Assembly: GCF_038624605.1 (NCBI RefSeq)
Contig: NZ_CP152020.1
Coordinates: 2,597,312 to 2,661,311 of the forward strand
Source: Psychrobacillus sp. FSL K6-4046
Lineage (GTDB): Bacteria > Bacillota > Bacilli > Bacillales_A > Planococcaceae
Length of the DNA: 64,000 nucleotides
Direction of reading: 5' to 3'
Part shown: in pieces, positions 17,365 to 26,177 of the stretch
Position numbering within the stretch: position 1 is the first letter of the stretch
How the letters are laid out: every line of letters starts with the position of its first letter
Notes under the pieces: generated by a model
What the model saw: the letters and a program-made list of their open reading frames with translations, nothing else
Told to the model about the DNA's origin: nothing
The model's database searches: none
Translations under genes and position numbers: made by a program

Positions 17365-18315
17365 TTAACTAGTTAAAGCAATTACTTCTTCATGTAGCCT
17401 TTTTCCATCCTTCAGTATTCGCTTAATCTCTTTACGCTCTTCCTTAGACAAATTATGAATCCTTAAGTAATGAGTGTCTGTATAATTCTCTATTTGAATT
17501 AAAGAAATACGATACTTTAACAAATCCAAGAAATTTCTATCACAGTTTTGTAGCATTTTATCGTATTTACTTAAACGCTTTAATTGAACAATCCTACTTA
17601 ACGTAGAAGTCTCATAGATGCCTTCCTTTATGGATAATAGACGCACTGCATTTACATACGGCAAAAAGGCGGCATATTTCAAGTTGACACATCCCTGATA
17701 CTTACCATGCTGCTCCACTAAAATCTGCCCCACTGGTCCTATAACATTTTTGACATGTTCAATATTGGCAGAAAACCGACTCAATAAAGAAGAATGACCT
17801 AGCTGAAATTGATAGATAAAAAGTTTTAATTCATTAATATAGCATTGATCTCCACATAAAGTACGAGCATCAAAAAAAATCTGAAGATGTCTAATAGCCT
17901 CCCAGCTTTCTTCTCTCATCCATCCCTCAAGCTGACTTTTCCAGTGCCCCGCAGACTTGCACCATAATGGGTTAGAACTCATAACGTTCCCTTGACAATA
18001 TGGATACCCTACAGCATGCAACCCGAATGCTAGCTCCTCTCCCAGCACTTTAAAATATTCCTCATATTCTTTGTCCGACTTTTCATATATAATTCCATGG
18101 TCCTGATCACTGATTAAACCTTGCTCTCTTCTACCTCCACTGCCCGTTATAAACCATGTGAAGTTACAGGGCGGGTCCTCTTTTAGTTTACTTTTAGCAA
18201 TATACATCACATGTTGCATGACTTGATCATGAAAATCATTGAGAGAGATGGTATCTTTCAAATAGGACATGATATTTTGGTCCTTCCACTCTCTTAAGGA
18301 TTCATAGGTTTCCAT
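17365..18315 (-). CDS. DUF294-type putative nucleotidyltransferase (GlnD N-terminal-like)
   Basis: The 316-residue protein has the polymerase-beta-like nucleotidyltransferase signature GSGGRREQGLISDQD (about residues 58-72), with the paired catalytic Asp in DQD, and a C-terminal helical DUF294 region. Related domains occur in GlnD (PII uridylyltransferase) and in CBS-DUF294 signalling proteins; this one has no CBS, HD or ACT domain. The ATG at 18315 follows AGGGAG by 7 bases. It lies between amt and a DnaQ-like exonuclease; a strong terminator separates it from amt. What it modifies is not known. Confidence 0.8.
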   Translation of the reverse strand: METYESLREWKDQNIMSYLKDTISLNDFHDQVMQHVMYIAKSKLKEDPPCNFTWFITGSGGRREQGLISDQDHGIIYEKSDKEYEEYFKVLGEELAFGLHAVGYPYCQGNVMSSNPLWCKSAGHWKSQLEGWMREESWEAIRHLQIFFDARTLCGDQCYINELKLFIYQFQLGHSSLLSRFSANIEHVKNVIGPVGQILVEQHGKYQGCVNLKYAAFLPYVNAVRLLSIKEGIYETSTLSRIVQLKRLSKYDKMLQNCDRNFLDLLKYRISLIQIENYTDTHYLRIHNLSKEERKEIKRILKDGKRLHEEVIALTS

Positions 18316-18335
18316 GACCACACTCCCTTTTATAC

Positions 18336-18362
18336 AAAAAGCCTCTGAAGCAGAGGCTTTTT
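18336..18362 (-). terminator. amt terminator
   Basis: Stem AAAAAGCCTCTG/CAGAGGCTTTTT with a 3-base loop between the amt stop and the DUF294 gene. Any transcription of the downstream genes from the amt promoter must read through it. Confidence 0.9.
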
Positions 18363-18380
18363 GACGTTTATTTATTTGTT

Positions 18381-19649
18381 TTAGTTAGTACCTTTCGCTT
18401 CCTCTAAAACCATTTGTTCTGGATAGCCATAATTCCCGTGCTCACTCATATCCAGACCCATTATTTCCTCTTCTTCTGTTACTCGGATACCACCCATGAC
18501 TTTCTTCATTATAAACAGAATAGCATATGATACGGCGAAAGCGAATGCTCCGCAAGCTGCAACTCCCATTAATTGAACTAACAGCTGATCTACGCCACCA
18601 CCATAAAACAAACCAGGTTTCCCTGTCGTCGCAAGCTCGGTTGTAGCAAAGAAGCCGGTAGATAAAGTACCCCAAATACCAGCAGTTCCATGAACAGAAA
18701 GTGCATAAATTGGATCATCAATTTTTCTCTTTTCAAAGAATCGTGCACTATAAAATACAAGTACCCCAGCTATTAAACCAATTACAACTGACGCCCATAC
18801 GTCTACGAATGCACACGATGCCGTAATAGCAACTAAACCAGCTAATGCTCCATTTAAAATAGTAGGAATATCTGATTTCCCTAAAGCTACCCAGGAGATA
18901 AATGTTGCCGCAACCGCTCCTGCTCCTGCTGCTAAAGCAGTATTTAATGCTACATACCCAAAGAATGCTGCATCAACGGAAACCGTACTACCCGCGTTAA
19001 ACCCAAACCAACCAACCCACAAAATTAGTACACCTAATGCAGTATAAACTTGGTTATGACCCGCTAAGTTATTAGAAGAACCATCTTTGTTAAATTTCCC
19101 TATTCTAGGTTTTAGTATCATCGTTGCCGCAAGAGCTGCAGCTGCACCAGTTAGATGTACTACTGTAGACCCTGCAAAATCTTGTTTTCCATGTTCAGCT
19201 AACCAGCCGCCTCCCCACACCCAATGAGCGATTACTGGATAAACGATTATGCCGAAAAGAATAGTGAAAATTACGTAAGCAGACAGTTTAGCACGTTCGG
19301 CAAACCCTCCAAGAGCAATCGTTATTGCAATACCAGCAAATGCTAATTGGAAAACAAAAAATACGGTAGGAGAAACACTTGCTCCATCCTCTCCTCCACC
19401 AGCATAGAAGAAGTCTGTCATTCCTACGAAGAAGTTAGCATTCCCTCCAAATATAAAACCATATCCTACTGCCCAAAATACTAATGATGCCAACCCAAAA
19501 GTAAAAATGGTTTTACCGGCAACGTGCCCAGCATTCTTCATTCTTGTTGAACCAGCTTCTAAAAGTATAAATCCACCAATCATAAAAATAACTAAAATTG
19601 CAGCAACCATGGTCCATAAGCTGTTCATCAAATACATTACATCTTCCAT
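18381..19649 (-). CDS. amt: Ammonium transporter, Amt/MEP/Rh family
   Basis: Trimeric membrane channel for ammonium. The 422-residue protein has about 11 hydrophobic segments with family motifs: GGFILLEAGSTRMKN near residue 25, FAGSTVVHLTGAAAALAA near 155 (twin-His pore region) and the second His in SVHGTAGIWGTLSTG near 315. The companion PII gene glnK, which follows amt in most bacteria, is not here; a GlnD-like nucleotidyltransferase gene is in its place. Two operator-like palindromes of the TnrA/GlnR type lie upstream. Confidence 0.95.
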   Translation of the reverse strand: MEDVMYLMNSLWTMVAAILVIFMIGGFILLEAGSTRMKNAGHVAGKTIFTFGLASLVFWAVGYGFIFGGNANFFVGMTDFFYAGGGEDGASVSPTVFFVFQLAFAGIAITIALGGFAERAKLSAYVIFTILFGIIVYPVIAHWVWGGGWLAEHGKQDFAGSTVVHLTGAAAALAATMILKPRIGKFNKDGSSNNLAGHNQVYTALGVLILWVGWFGFNAGSTVSVDAAFFGYVALNTALAAGAGAVAATFISWVALGKSDIPTILNGALAGLVAITASCAFVDVWASVVIGLIAGVLVFYSARFFEKRKIDDPIYALSVHGTAGIWGTLSTGFFATTELATTGKPGLFYGGGVDQLLVQLMGVAACGAFAFAVSYAILFIMKKVMGGIRVTEEEEIMGLDMSEHGNYGYPEQMVLEEAKGTN

Positions 19650-19671
19650 TTTGACCCCTCCTATTTCTTTA

Positions 19672-19710
19672 TGTTACATCTCTTAACATTACATGTAAGA
19701 AAACATAACA
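19672..19710. promoter_or_regulatory. Two tandem TnrA/GlnR-type operators upstream of amt
   Basis: The 17-bp palindrome at 19694-19710 (TGTAAGAAAACATAACA) matches the consensus TGTNANAWWWTMTNACA at all but one position. A second at 19672-19688 (TGTTACATCTCTTAACA) has both half-sites intact but a divergent centre. Their centres are 22 bp apart, two helical turns. They start 23 bp upstream of the amt ATG. Confidence 0.75.
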
Positions 19711-19728
19711 TCATTTATTTATATTCTT

Positions 19729-19756
19729 ATTTTACTTAATACAGAATGAATGTCAA
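19729..19756 (-). promoter_or_regulatory. Candidate sigma-A promoter of amt
   Basis: TTGACA at 19756-19751, a 16-bp spacer, and TAAAAT at 19734-19729. Transcription would start near 19721, so both TnrA/GlnR-type sites would be downstream of the start. The rest of the 432-bp gap up to 20081 shows only the GH68 terminator; the plus-strand frame at 19750-20007 has no ribosome site or recognisable product. Confidence 0.55.
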
Positions 19757-20020
19757 TACATTTTTCTGAATTTATTTTATTTTATGTTAACTTTCATTAC
19801 ATAATTGTGTTTATCGGCAATAACAGGCTTGTTAGCTACATTTCTTCATACTTTGTACTTTTTAGAATCATGAATAGCTTACATGTATTTAGAGTAACTT
19901 GTACCAGCTTGATGTCTTCTAGCGATTCCATTCTCTTATGTTCGCTTTGGCCATTTTCTATCGGGCAGATGCAAGAATTCATACCTTCTCTCCATCTATT
20001 GTTTTAGAAATATGTCTCAT

Positions 20021-20052
20021 ATAAAAAGATCCGACTCCATAAAGGAGCCGGA
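20021..20052 (-). terminator. Terminator of the GH68 gene pair
   Basis: Stem TCCGGCTCC/GGAGTCGGA (one G-T pair) with loop TTTAT, followed on the minus strand by TCTTTTTAT. Confidence 0.85.
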
Positions 20053-20081
20053 CTGAAGACTAAATTTTATATTTAATTTTT

Positions 20082-21995
20082 TTACCTGTTTCTACATCCA
20101 CAGTTAGGGTCATCGTAAAATCTCTTTCTATCTGGTTTCGGAAACGTGATACAGTCATAATCGTCATGCTTATCCTTACATTCACAATCACCTACCGAGT
20201 AGCAGTCATCATCGTGTTTATGCTTAGAGTTTTTCCAATAGTTATCTTCCTTCCAAGACTTATGACTTCTAGGATAGGACGGTTTGCTATGGTTTTTTCC
20301 GCATCTATAACATTGCCCATTAGAATCGTAATTGTCATAATCACACTCATCACTTCTATCATGGTTGCAATCCTCATTGTCTCTGTCTTTCCCGTGTTGA
20401 TGGTTACATTGACAATCGTAATTGTCTTTGCCTCTATTACGATGATGGTTACAATTACAATCACCATGATCTTTACAGCGGCAATCATGATCGTGTTCGT
20501 TTCCACCATTACCGTTTTCTGCACCATTTCGGCAACACTTCGGACTTTCCGTTTCAGATACCATAACCAAGCCGTACTCGTATTCAGCTACAATTTCTGT
20601 TGTTCTACCTGAAACTCTTAATTGAAGAGTAGGCGCAAGAGTTCCACCAAAATGAGCTCTTCGGAATGATTCAGGTAAATCAGCAAGCTCATCTGTCGTT
20701 ATTCCCTGTAAATCGAATGTATCGATAAAGCTTAGTACAGAGAAATCAGGTAACACTAACCAAGAATAGGCCTGATTCGGTTCAGAAACTGGATTTGCTA
20801 TAACTAAACCACCAGAGTTTAATGGTTGATAATTCCCTCTTAATGACCCTGCAACAAAACCATATAAACCATCTGGTCCAGGTCCATTAGTTAAACCAGG
20901 AGCAAACGTAAATCTATGACTATCTGTAAATAAATAGTACAAACCGTTCCTTACAATAAGGTGTGGACGTTCTGTCTGCTGATTTGTACAACCCGCCTCT
21001 AAGAGAGCCGGAAGTAATTGCCAAGAAGTGTACTCATTGTTTCTTAGTAGGGAAATTCCAATATTTCCAGTGTAAAGCCTTGCTTCCTCTGGCACTCCAG
21101 GTCCACAATCAATGTCTAAGTTGTTTCCCGCGATATTACCTTCAAACAATAAATACTCGCAGCCTGTTGCTGGATCTTTAAAGAACCAAGGATCACGGAA
21201 AGCGTAGATAATACTACTTCCACCCGCTTCAGATTGTTCTTGCGTTTGATAAAGCACTCCGTCTGGCTCTAAAATTATTTCATGTGGCGCGAAGTTAACT
21301 AGCTCGACACCATCTAAATTGGATCTAAAGTTACTGCTTGTTAATGCAATGCGTTGTTCAAAAGTTACTTGAGCTTCACCACGTCTACCGGAGGTTGTAT
21401 AGAAGTAATAGATTCTTCCTCCGTCGATGATTGCAGATCCTGCCCATTGTCTTGATCCAAATGCAGTACCCTCTTCAAAAACTAGTCCACCTTGTATCCA
21501 ATTTAAGCCATCTCTAGAATAGAAGTATGCGATTCTCGCTACGTCATGTCTGTTATCTGGCAATACACTTCTAGGTGCAGATAAGGCAAACAGGACTCTC
21601 CATCCACCAGGAAGTACAGCTATAGAGCCATCTTTTTCTTGAAGTGGCCACATATCCCATATCCACAAATCATCTGAAATTCGAGGGAATGGTTCTTGTA
21701 TAACAGGAGCGCTATTAGAAGCAGTAATTCTAATTTGCTCTGCTTGCGCCCTCGTCCAAGCCGAAGGGACCGCGTCAATACTTTGGTTTAAGCATCTTTT
21801 AAAATCTCTTTGTGGGTTGTAGTCACAAAATCTTTTAATATCATTGTTGTTAAATGATCTGTATTGAGTAGTTCCAGAATTAGTTGCAGCACTTGGGAAA
21901 TTTCTATTAGATGAACCTCCAGTTATTGGAGATAGCATTTCATTACCTGACCCAGCGATTGGAACTCTCTGACCCATATCTCTTTTTTTTGACAT
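20082..21995 (-). CDS. GH68 (levansucrase/inulosucrase/invertase family) protein with Cys/His/Asp-rich C-terminal tail
   Basis: GH68 enzymes act on sucrose, hydrolysing it or building fructans. The 637-residue protein has the beta-propeller domain from about 50 to 480 with the three catalytic carboxylates: nucleophile D114 (LWIWDMWPL), stabiliser D268 (FRDPWFF) and acid/base E342 (QQTERPHL). There is no signal peptide; the first 50 residues are Ser/Gly/Asn rich and look disordered. From residue 486 a 152-residue tail carries 18 cysteines among many Asp, His, Asn and Lys, resembling spore coat or exosporium proteins more than any GH68 module. Ribosome site AAAGGTG. It lies 121 bp after its paralogue with no terminator between, so the two are probably cotranscribed. 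Confidence 0.85.
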   Translation of the reverse strand: MSKKRDMGQRVPIAGSGNEMLSPITGGSSNRNFPSAATNSGTTQYRSFNNNDIKRFCDYNPQRDFKRCLNQSIDAVPSAWTRAQAEQIRITASNSAPVIQEPFPRISDDLWIWDMWPLQEKDGSIAVLPGGWRVLFALSAPRSVLPDNRHDVARIAYFYSRDGLNWIQGGLVFEEGTAFGSRQWAGSAIIDGGRIYYFYTTSGRRGEAQVTFEQRIALTSSNFRSNLDGVELVNFAPHEIILEPDGVLYQTQEQSEAGGSSIIYAFRDPWFFKDPATGCEYLLFEGNIAGNNLDIDCGPGVPEEARLYTGNIGISLLRNNEYTSWQLLPALLEAGCTNQQTERPHLIVRNGLYYLFTDSHRFTFAPGLTNGPGPDGLYGFVAGSLRGNYQPLNSGGLVIANPVSEPNQAYSWLVLPDFSVLSFIDTFDLQGITTDELADLPESFRRAHFGGTLAPTLQLRVSGRTTEIVAEYEYGLVMVSETESPKCCRNGAENGNGGNEHDHDCRCKDHGDCNCNHHRNRGKDNYDCQCNHQHGKDRDNEDCNHDRSDECDYDNYDSNGQCYRCGKNHSKPSYPRSHKSWKEDNYWKNSKHKHDDDCYSVGDCECKDKHDDYDCITFPKPDRKRFYDDPNCGCRNR

Positions 21996-22116
21996 ATATT
22001 TTCACCTTTTCTTATTTTCAATTCAATCAAATGAATGGTTGTACGAAAATCTAATTTAATCTAATTTGAAAAATTGACCACTCATATAATCAAATGTTAT
22101 TTATAATTTTTCTTAC

Positions 22117-23673
22117 TTAACGTCTGTGATGATTCTCAGTAGAGTAATCATCATTACATTCTCTGCATTTCGGACTTTCTGTTTCTGATACCATCATTAG
22201 TCCATACTCATAAACATCTATAATCTCCGTATTCCTACCACTTACAGCTAACTGTAGTGTTTGAGCTAGCGTCCCGCCAAAATGCTCAAATTGAAATTGT
22301 TCTGGTAAAAAACCGACTTCTTCTATAGGAATACCTTGTAAATCAAAATTATCTATAAAGCTTAGGACTGAAAAGTCGGGTAATACAAGCCAAGAATAGG
22401 CCTGGAATGGCTCGGAAGGAGGATTAGAAACTACTAGACCGCTTCCATTTAGCGGTACGTAATTTCCACGTAAGGATCCTGCTACAAAACCGTACAACCC
22501 GTCTGGCCCAACAAGACCTGGTGCAAATGTTGAAGCATGAGTATCAGTGAAAAGATAGTACAGTCCGTCACTCACTACTATGTGAGGACGTTCAGTTTGT
22601 TGGTTCGTACATCCTGCTTCTAAAAGTGCAGGGAGTAGTTCCCAACTGGAAAAGCTGTTATTACGAAGTAATGCTATTCCTATATTGCCTGTATATTCTG
22701 CAGCGTCTGCTGGAACTCCAGGTCCACAGTCTACATCTGCTGACGTACCGGCTATATTTCCTTCAAACAATAAATATTCACACCCTGTCGCAGGGTCTTT
22801 GAAGAAGAAGGGATCACGGAAGGCATAAATTATTCCTCCACTAGATTGTTCTTCTGTCTGGTAGAGAATACCGTCTGGTTCTAGGATTACTTGATGAGGG
22901 GCAAAGTTTACTAATTGCACACCATCTAAGTTAGAAATATAATCACTGCTCGATAATGCAATTCGCTGCTCGTAAGTGATTTGAGCTTCTCCTCTTCTAC
23001 CAGTAGCTGTATAGAAGTAATAAATACGACCATCATCATCAAGCATTGCTGAGCCCGCCCACTGTCTAGACCCTAAAGCTGTACCTTCTTCGAATACGTA
23101 ACCTCCCTGGATCCAGTCAAGTCCGTTTCTCGAATAAAAGTAACTGATTCTTGCAACATCATGTCTTTTTCCTGGTAGAACACTACGAGGGACAGATAAA
23201 GCAAATAACACTCGCCAACCACCAGGTAACACTGCGATTGAACCGTCTTTTTCTATTAACGGCCACATATCCCATATCCATAAATCGGCTGATATACGAG
23301 GGAATGGGGCTTCAATTAGCGGTGCAACATTAGTAGAATTAATTCGAATTTGTTCTACTTGGCTCCTTGTCCAAACAGATGGAATCGCGTCGCGGTTATA
23401 TTCAAGGCAACGTCCGAAATCTCTTCTAGGGTTATAGTTACAAAACTGACTAATTTGTTTGCCATTAAAAGTTCGATAACGAACATTGTTATTTCCAGTG
23501 GCTCCAGAAGGAGAGTTCCGATTAACAGAAGCACTCGGCATTATATTTGCGGATTCTATTCTCGAGCTTCTAACAGGAAATTGTTGCGAAGTTAGTTTAT
23601 ACCTATTTTTATTTGAGCGATGTTCATGTTCCCCAAGTCTATTAAAATGTTTTTCATCATTTTCTTTTGTCAT
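22117..23673 (-). CDS. GH68-family protein, tandem paralogue with short tail
   Basis: The 518-residue protein resembles its downstream neighbour closely over the catalytic domain (roughly three quarters identical by eye), with D135 (WIWDMWPLI), D287 (FRDPFFF) and E361 (QQTERPHI) all present. It also lacks a signal peptide; the first 70 residues are polar and low in complexity. The C-terminus ends shortly after ESPKCRECND, so the long Cys-rich tail of the neighbour is missing. A sigma-K-type promoter lies 36 bp upstream. A role at the spore surface is inferred from this promoter and the Cys motifs; sucrose-acting activity from the family. Confidence 0.85.
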   Translation of the reverse strand: MTKENDEKHFNRLGEHEHRSNKNRYKLTSQQFPVRSSRIESANIMPSASVNRNSPSGATGNNNVRYRTFNGKQISQFCNYNPRRDFGRCLEYNRDAIPSVWTRSQVEQIRINSTNVAPLIEAPFPRISADLWIWDMWPLIEKDGSIAVLPGGWRVLFALSVPRSVLPGKRHDVARISYFYSRNGLDWIQGGYVFEEGTALGSRQWAGSAMLDDDGRIYYFYTATGRRGEAQITYEQRIALSSSDYISNLDGVQLVNFAPHQVILEPDGILYQTEEQSSGGIIYAFRDPFFFKDPATGCEYLLFEGNIAGTSADVDCGPGVPADAAEYTGNIGIALLRNNSFSSWELLPALLEAGCTNQQTERPHIVVSDGLYYLFTDTHASTFAPGLVGPDGLYGFVAGSLRGNYVPLNGSGLVVSNPPSEPFQAYSWLVLPDFSVLSFIDNFDLQGIPIEEVGFLPEQFQFEHFGGTLAQTLQLAVSGRNTEIIDVYEYGLMMVSETESPKCRECNDDYSTENHHRR

Positions 23674-23708
23674 AACTTACACACCTTTAATAGATTTTCG
23701 TACTTTGC

Positions 23709-23737
23709 TATCATATGTAGAGCCAAAAGAAAGGTTT
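23709..23737 (-). promoter_or_regulatory. Sigma-K-type promoter of the GH68 pair
   Basis: On the minus strand, AAAC (23737-23734), 16 bp, then CATATGATA (23717-23709). This fits the mother-cell sigma-K pattern AC-N16/17-CATAnnnTA exactly. The start of transcription would be near 23702, giving a 30-nt leader with ribosome site AAAGGTG before the ATG at 23673. Confidence 0.7.
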
Positions 23738-23797
23738 GAGTAAAATTATTAAACCGTAAGAAAATTGTGTATCTAGTTTTTATAGGTGATTACCACG

Positions 23798-23833
23798 AAA
23801 AAAGGGCAATCTCATGAGAGATTGCCCTTTTTT
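23798..23833. terminator. Bidirectional terminator
   Basis: A 16-bp perfect stem AAAAAAGGGCAATCTC with its complement and loop ATGA, with A/T runs on both sides. It probably ends the methyltransferase transcript (minus strand). The rest of the 328-bp gap shows nothing else but the GH68 promoter. Confidence 0.85.
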
Positions 23834-24001
23834 AAGGTATATAAATTAGGTTTAATCATTAGTTTAGATAAATTTAATATAAGAAAAAAATAATTTAGAA
23901 GGATTATTATTTATCACTATGTCCAGCGACAGTCTCCCCACTACACAACTCGTTAAACTGTTCTAGCTTAGCTTTAAAAAATCTATTCTACTTAATTAAC
24001 A

Positions 24002-24751
24002 TTACTTTTTCAGTCGAAAAACAATGAAGTCGGGACTTCTAAAATCCTCACGAAATGATGGGTACTTCTTCAACATTTCCTCAGATGGGGTAGGCTCTAC
24101 TATCTCTTCTATTAAAAATCCAGCTTCACAGATGGCTTTTACATAACTTGTTAATGTGCGGTGATAGAAGATTACCTGGTCCATCCCTCTTTGCTCATAG
24201 GCTCCCTCATAAAAATAGTTATCTACTTTCCAATATAATTTTTTACCGTCATGCCCTTTCTCCCATCCACTTTTTGGAGTTTGAAAACAAGGATGTAAAA
24301 TAGAAAAGATAAAAATCCCACCCTCTCGAAGAACACGATAAATCTCATTAAATGCTTGCTGATAACCTTCTAAATCCTGGATCACCATATTAGAAACAAC
24401 TACGTCATAAGTTCCTTCCATTATAAAATGTAAATTTTCACAGTTAGATTGTTTAAATTCTATATTGAGTTCTGATGTTGTTCTACTTTTTGCTATTTCA
24501 ATCATCTTTGATGAATAGTCAATAGCTGTTACAGCTGCTCCTGCTTTCTCCATCAGTCTACTTAAATACCCTTCTCCACAACCAGCATCTAGTACTTTTT
24601 TGTTGTTTAAATTCCCCATAAGACTAAACAAGGTTGGATTTAAATATACCTCTTTATGTGGATCTCCATGCTCCAGATGATTGGCTGCATATTTTTCAGC
24701 AAACTTGTCCCACCTCTTAATAGAATCTTCAGAAGTCATATTTTTTACCAT
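24002..24751 (-). CDS. Class I SAM-dependent methyltransferase
   Basis: A 249-residue methyltransferase with Rossmann motif VLDAGCGEGYLSR near residue 54, acidic motif AIDYSSKM near 76 and YDVVVSNMVIQDLEGY in the post-II region. The substrate is a small molecule or quinone-like compound at a guess; the family is too broad to say. The gene stands alone, with GGGAG upstream of the ATG at 24751. Confidence 0.8.
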   Translation of the reverse strand: MVKNMTSEDSIKRWDKFAEKYAANHLEHGDPHKEVYLNPTLFSLMGNLNNKKVLDAGCGEGYLSRLMEKAGAAVTAIDYSSKMIEIAKSRTTSELNIEFKQSNCENLHFIMEGTYDVVVSNMVIQDLEGYQQAFNEIYRVLREGGIFIFSILHPCFQTPKSGWEKGHDGKKLYWKVDNYFYEGAYEQRGMDQVIFYHRTLTSYVKAICEAGFLIEEIVEPTPSEEMLKKYPSFREDFRSPDFIVFRLKK

Positions 24752-24849
24752 AATAGCGCCACTCCCATTCTAATGTAATAACTAGTAATTCGCCTTTCAT
24801 AAAAGAGTTCCTGCTAATAGTATTTCCCAGAAAATAATTAAGAATAAAA

Positions 24850-24878
24850 AAAGAGCTTACTGGATTAATCCAGTAAGC
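24850..24878 (-). terminator. odhB terminator
   Basis: Stem GCTTACTGG/CCAGTAAGC around ATTAAT, followed on the minus strand by TCTTTTTTTATT. Confidence 0.9.
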
Positions 24879-24925
24879 CTCCAAAAAACTTAAAATGTAA
24901 ATATTAATACTCCACCTGAACTCTC

Positions 24926-26149
24926 TTAAGATTCCAGCATAAGATCCTCTGGATTTTCGAGCAATTCTTTTACCATTTTCAGAAAGCCTACTGAATCTTT
25001 TCCGTCTATTACACGGTGATCATAAGAAAGAGCTACATACATCATAGGTCTTATTTGAATTTCACTTCCAACCGCTATCGGTCGTTTTTGAATGGTATGC
25101 ATTCCAAGGATACCAACTTGTGTTCCATTTAATATCGGGGTAGACATTAAGGAACCAAATACACCCCCGTTTGTAATAGTGAAGGAACCACCCGTCATAT
25201 CCGAAAGTGCTAGCTTGTTATCACGCGCCTTTTTAGCCAGTTCTCCAATATCCCCTTCAATTTCTGCAAAGTTTTTACGATCCGCATCACGAACGATTGG
25301 CACTACTAGACCCCCTTCTGTTGATACAGCAATACCAATATCAAAGAAGTTATTTTTAACAATGTATTCTCCATCCAGCTGTGAATTAACATAAGGATAT
25401 TTTTTCAAAGCAGCTACGACTGCCTTAGTGAAGAACGACATAAAACCTAGACGTACCTGGTTGTCTTCGAAAAATTTATCTTTTTTACGAGAACGCAAAG
25501 CCATCACATTCGTCATATCTATCTCATTAAACGTCGTTAACATTGCAGTGCTTTGTTTGACCTCTAATAAACGTGAAGCGATTGTTTGTCGTCTACGAGA
25601 CATTTTTTCGCGAGTCGTACGACCATCATCTGTTGGAGCAGAGACAATTTTAGCTGGCTCTGCTATTTGTTTTGAGCCATGGGCTGATACATCTTGAACA
25701 CGAACACGCCCCATTGGATCAACAGGAGACACTTCATTTAAATCAATACCTTTTTCCCTTGCCATCTTACGCGCGGCAGGGCTAGCAATAGGTCTACTTG
25801 TGTCTGAGGTAGTTTCAACCTTTGTAATTGGTGCATTTTCTGCCTTTGGTATATCTGGAGCTTTTTCCTCAACCTTTACTTCCTCTGCCTGAGGTTGGGC
25901 AGCAGAAGTTCCAGATCCTGCACCGACGATTGCAATAACCTCTCCTACCTGAACTGTATCTCCTTCACCAAATAACAGCTCACTCACTACTCCCGCTTCC
26001 TCGGATATAACTTCAACGTTTACTTTATCTGTTTCGAGCTCAACTATAAACTCGCCTTTTTCAATGGTATCACCTGGTTTTTTTAACCACTGGGCAATCG
26101 TGCCTTCTGTAATAGACTCTGCCAATTCCGGAACTATAATTTCTGCCAC
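24926..26149 (-). CDS. odhB: Dihydrolipoyllysine-residue succinyltransferase, E2 of 2-oxoglutarate dehydrogenase
   Basis: Transfers succinyl groups from lipoamide to CoA in the TCA cycle. The 407-residue protein has one lipoyl domain (1-75, lipoyl Lys in ELETDKVNVE), an Ala/Pro/Glu linker, a peripheral subunit-binding domain (about 120-155, SPAARKMAREKGIDL) and the catalytic domain with the His-Asp active site YDHRVIDGKD near 379. It follows odhA by 28 bp. No E3 gene is adjacent, as usual. Confidence 0.96.
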   Translation of the reverse strand: MAEIIVPELAESITEGTIAQWLKKPGDTIEKGEFIVELETDKVNVEVISEEAGVVSELLFGEGDTVQVGEVIAIVGAGSGTSAAQPQAEEVKVEEKAPDIPKAENAPITKVETTSDTSRPIASPAARKMAREKGIDLNEVSPVDPMGRVRVQDVSAHGSKQIAEPAKIVSAPTDDGRTTREKMSRRRQTIASRLLEVKQSTAMLTTFNEIDMTNVMALRSRKKDKFFEDNQVRLGFMSFFTKAVVAALKKYPYVNSQLDGEYIVKNNFFDIGIAVSTEGGLVVPIVRDADRKNFAEIEGDIGELAKKARDNKLALSDMTGGSFTITNGGVFGSLMSTPILNGTQVGILGMHTIQKRPIAVGSEIQIRPMMYVALSYDHRVIDGKDSVGFLKMVKELLENPEDLMLES

Positions 26150-26177
26150 TTAAACTTCCTCCTTTTAGTTCTATTGC

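Noticed and set aside
17365-18315. GlnD (PII uridylyltransferase)
   Set aside because: The nucleotidyltransferase motif fits but HD and ACT domains are absent and length is one third of GlnD.
19750-20007. 85-residue plus-strand frame between amt and GH68
   Set aside because: No ribosome site, overlaps the amt promoter, no recognisable motif.
20166-20612. Plus-strand frame of 148 residues rich in Ile, Val and Met that looks like a membrane protein
   Set aside because: It is the antisense of the Asp/His/Cys-coding tail of the GH68 gene; GAT/CAT/TGT codons read backwards give Ile/Met/Thr. No ribosome site.
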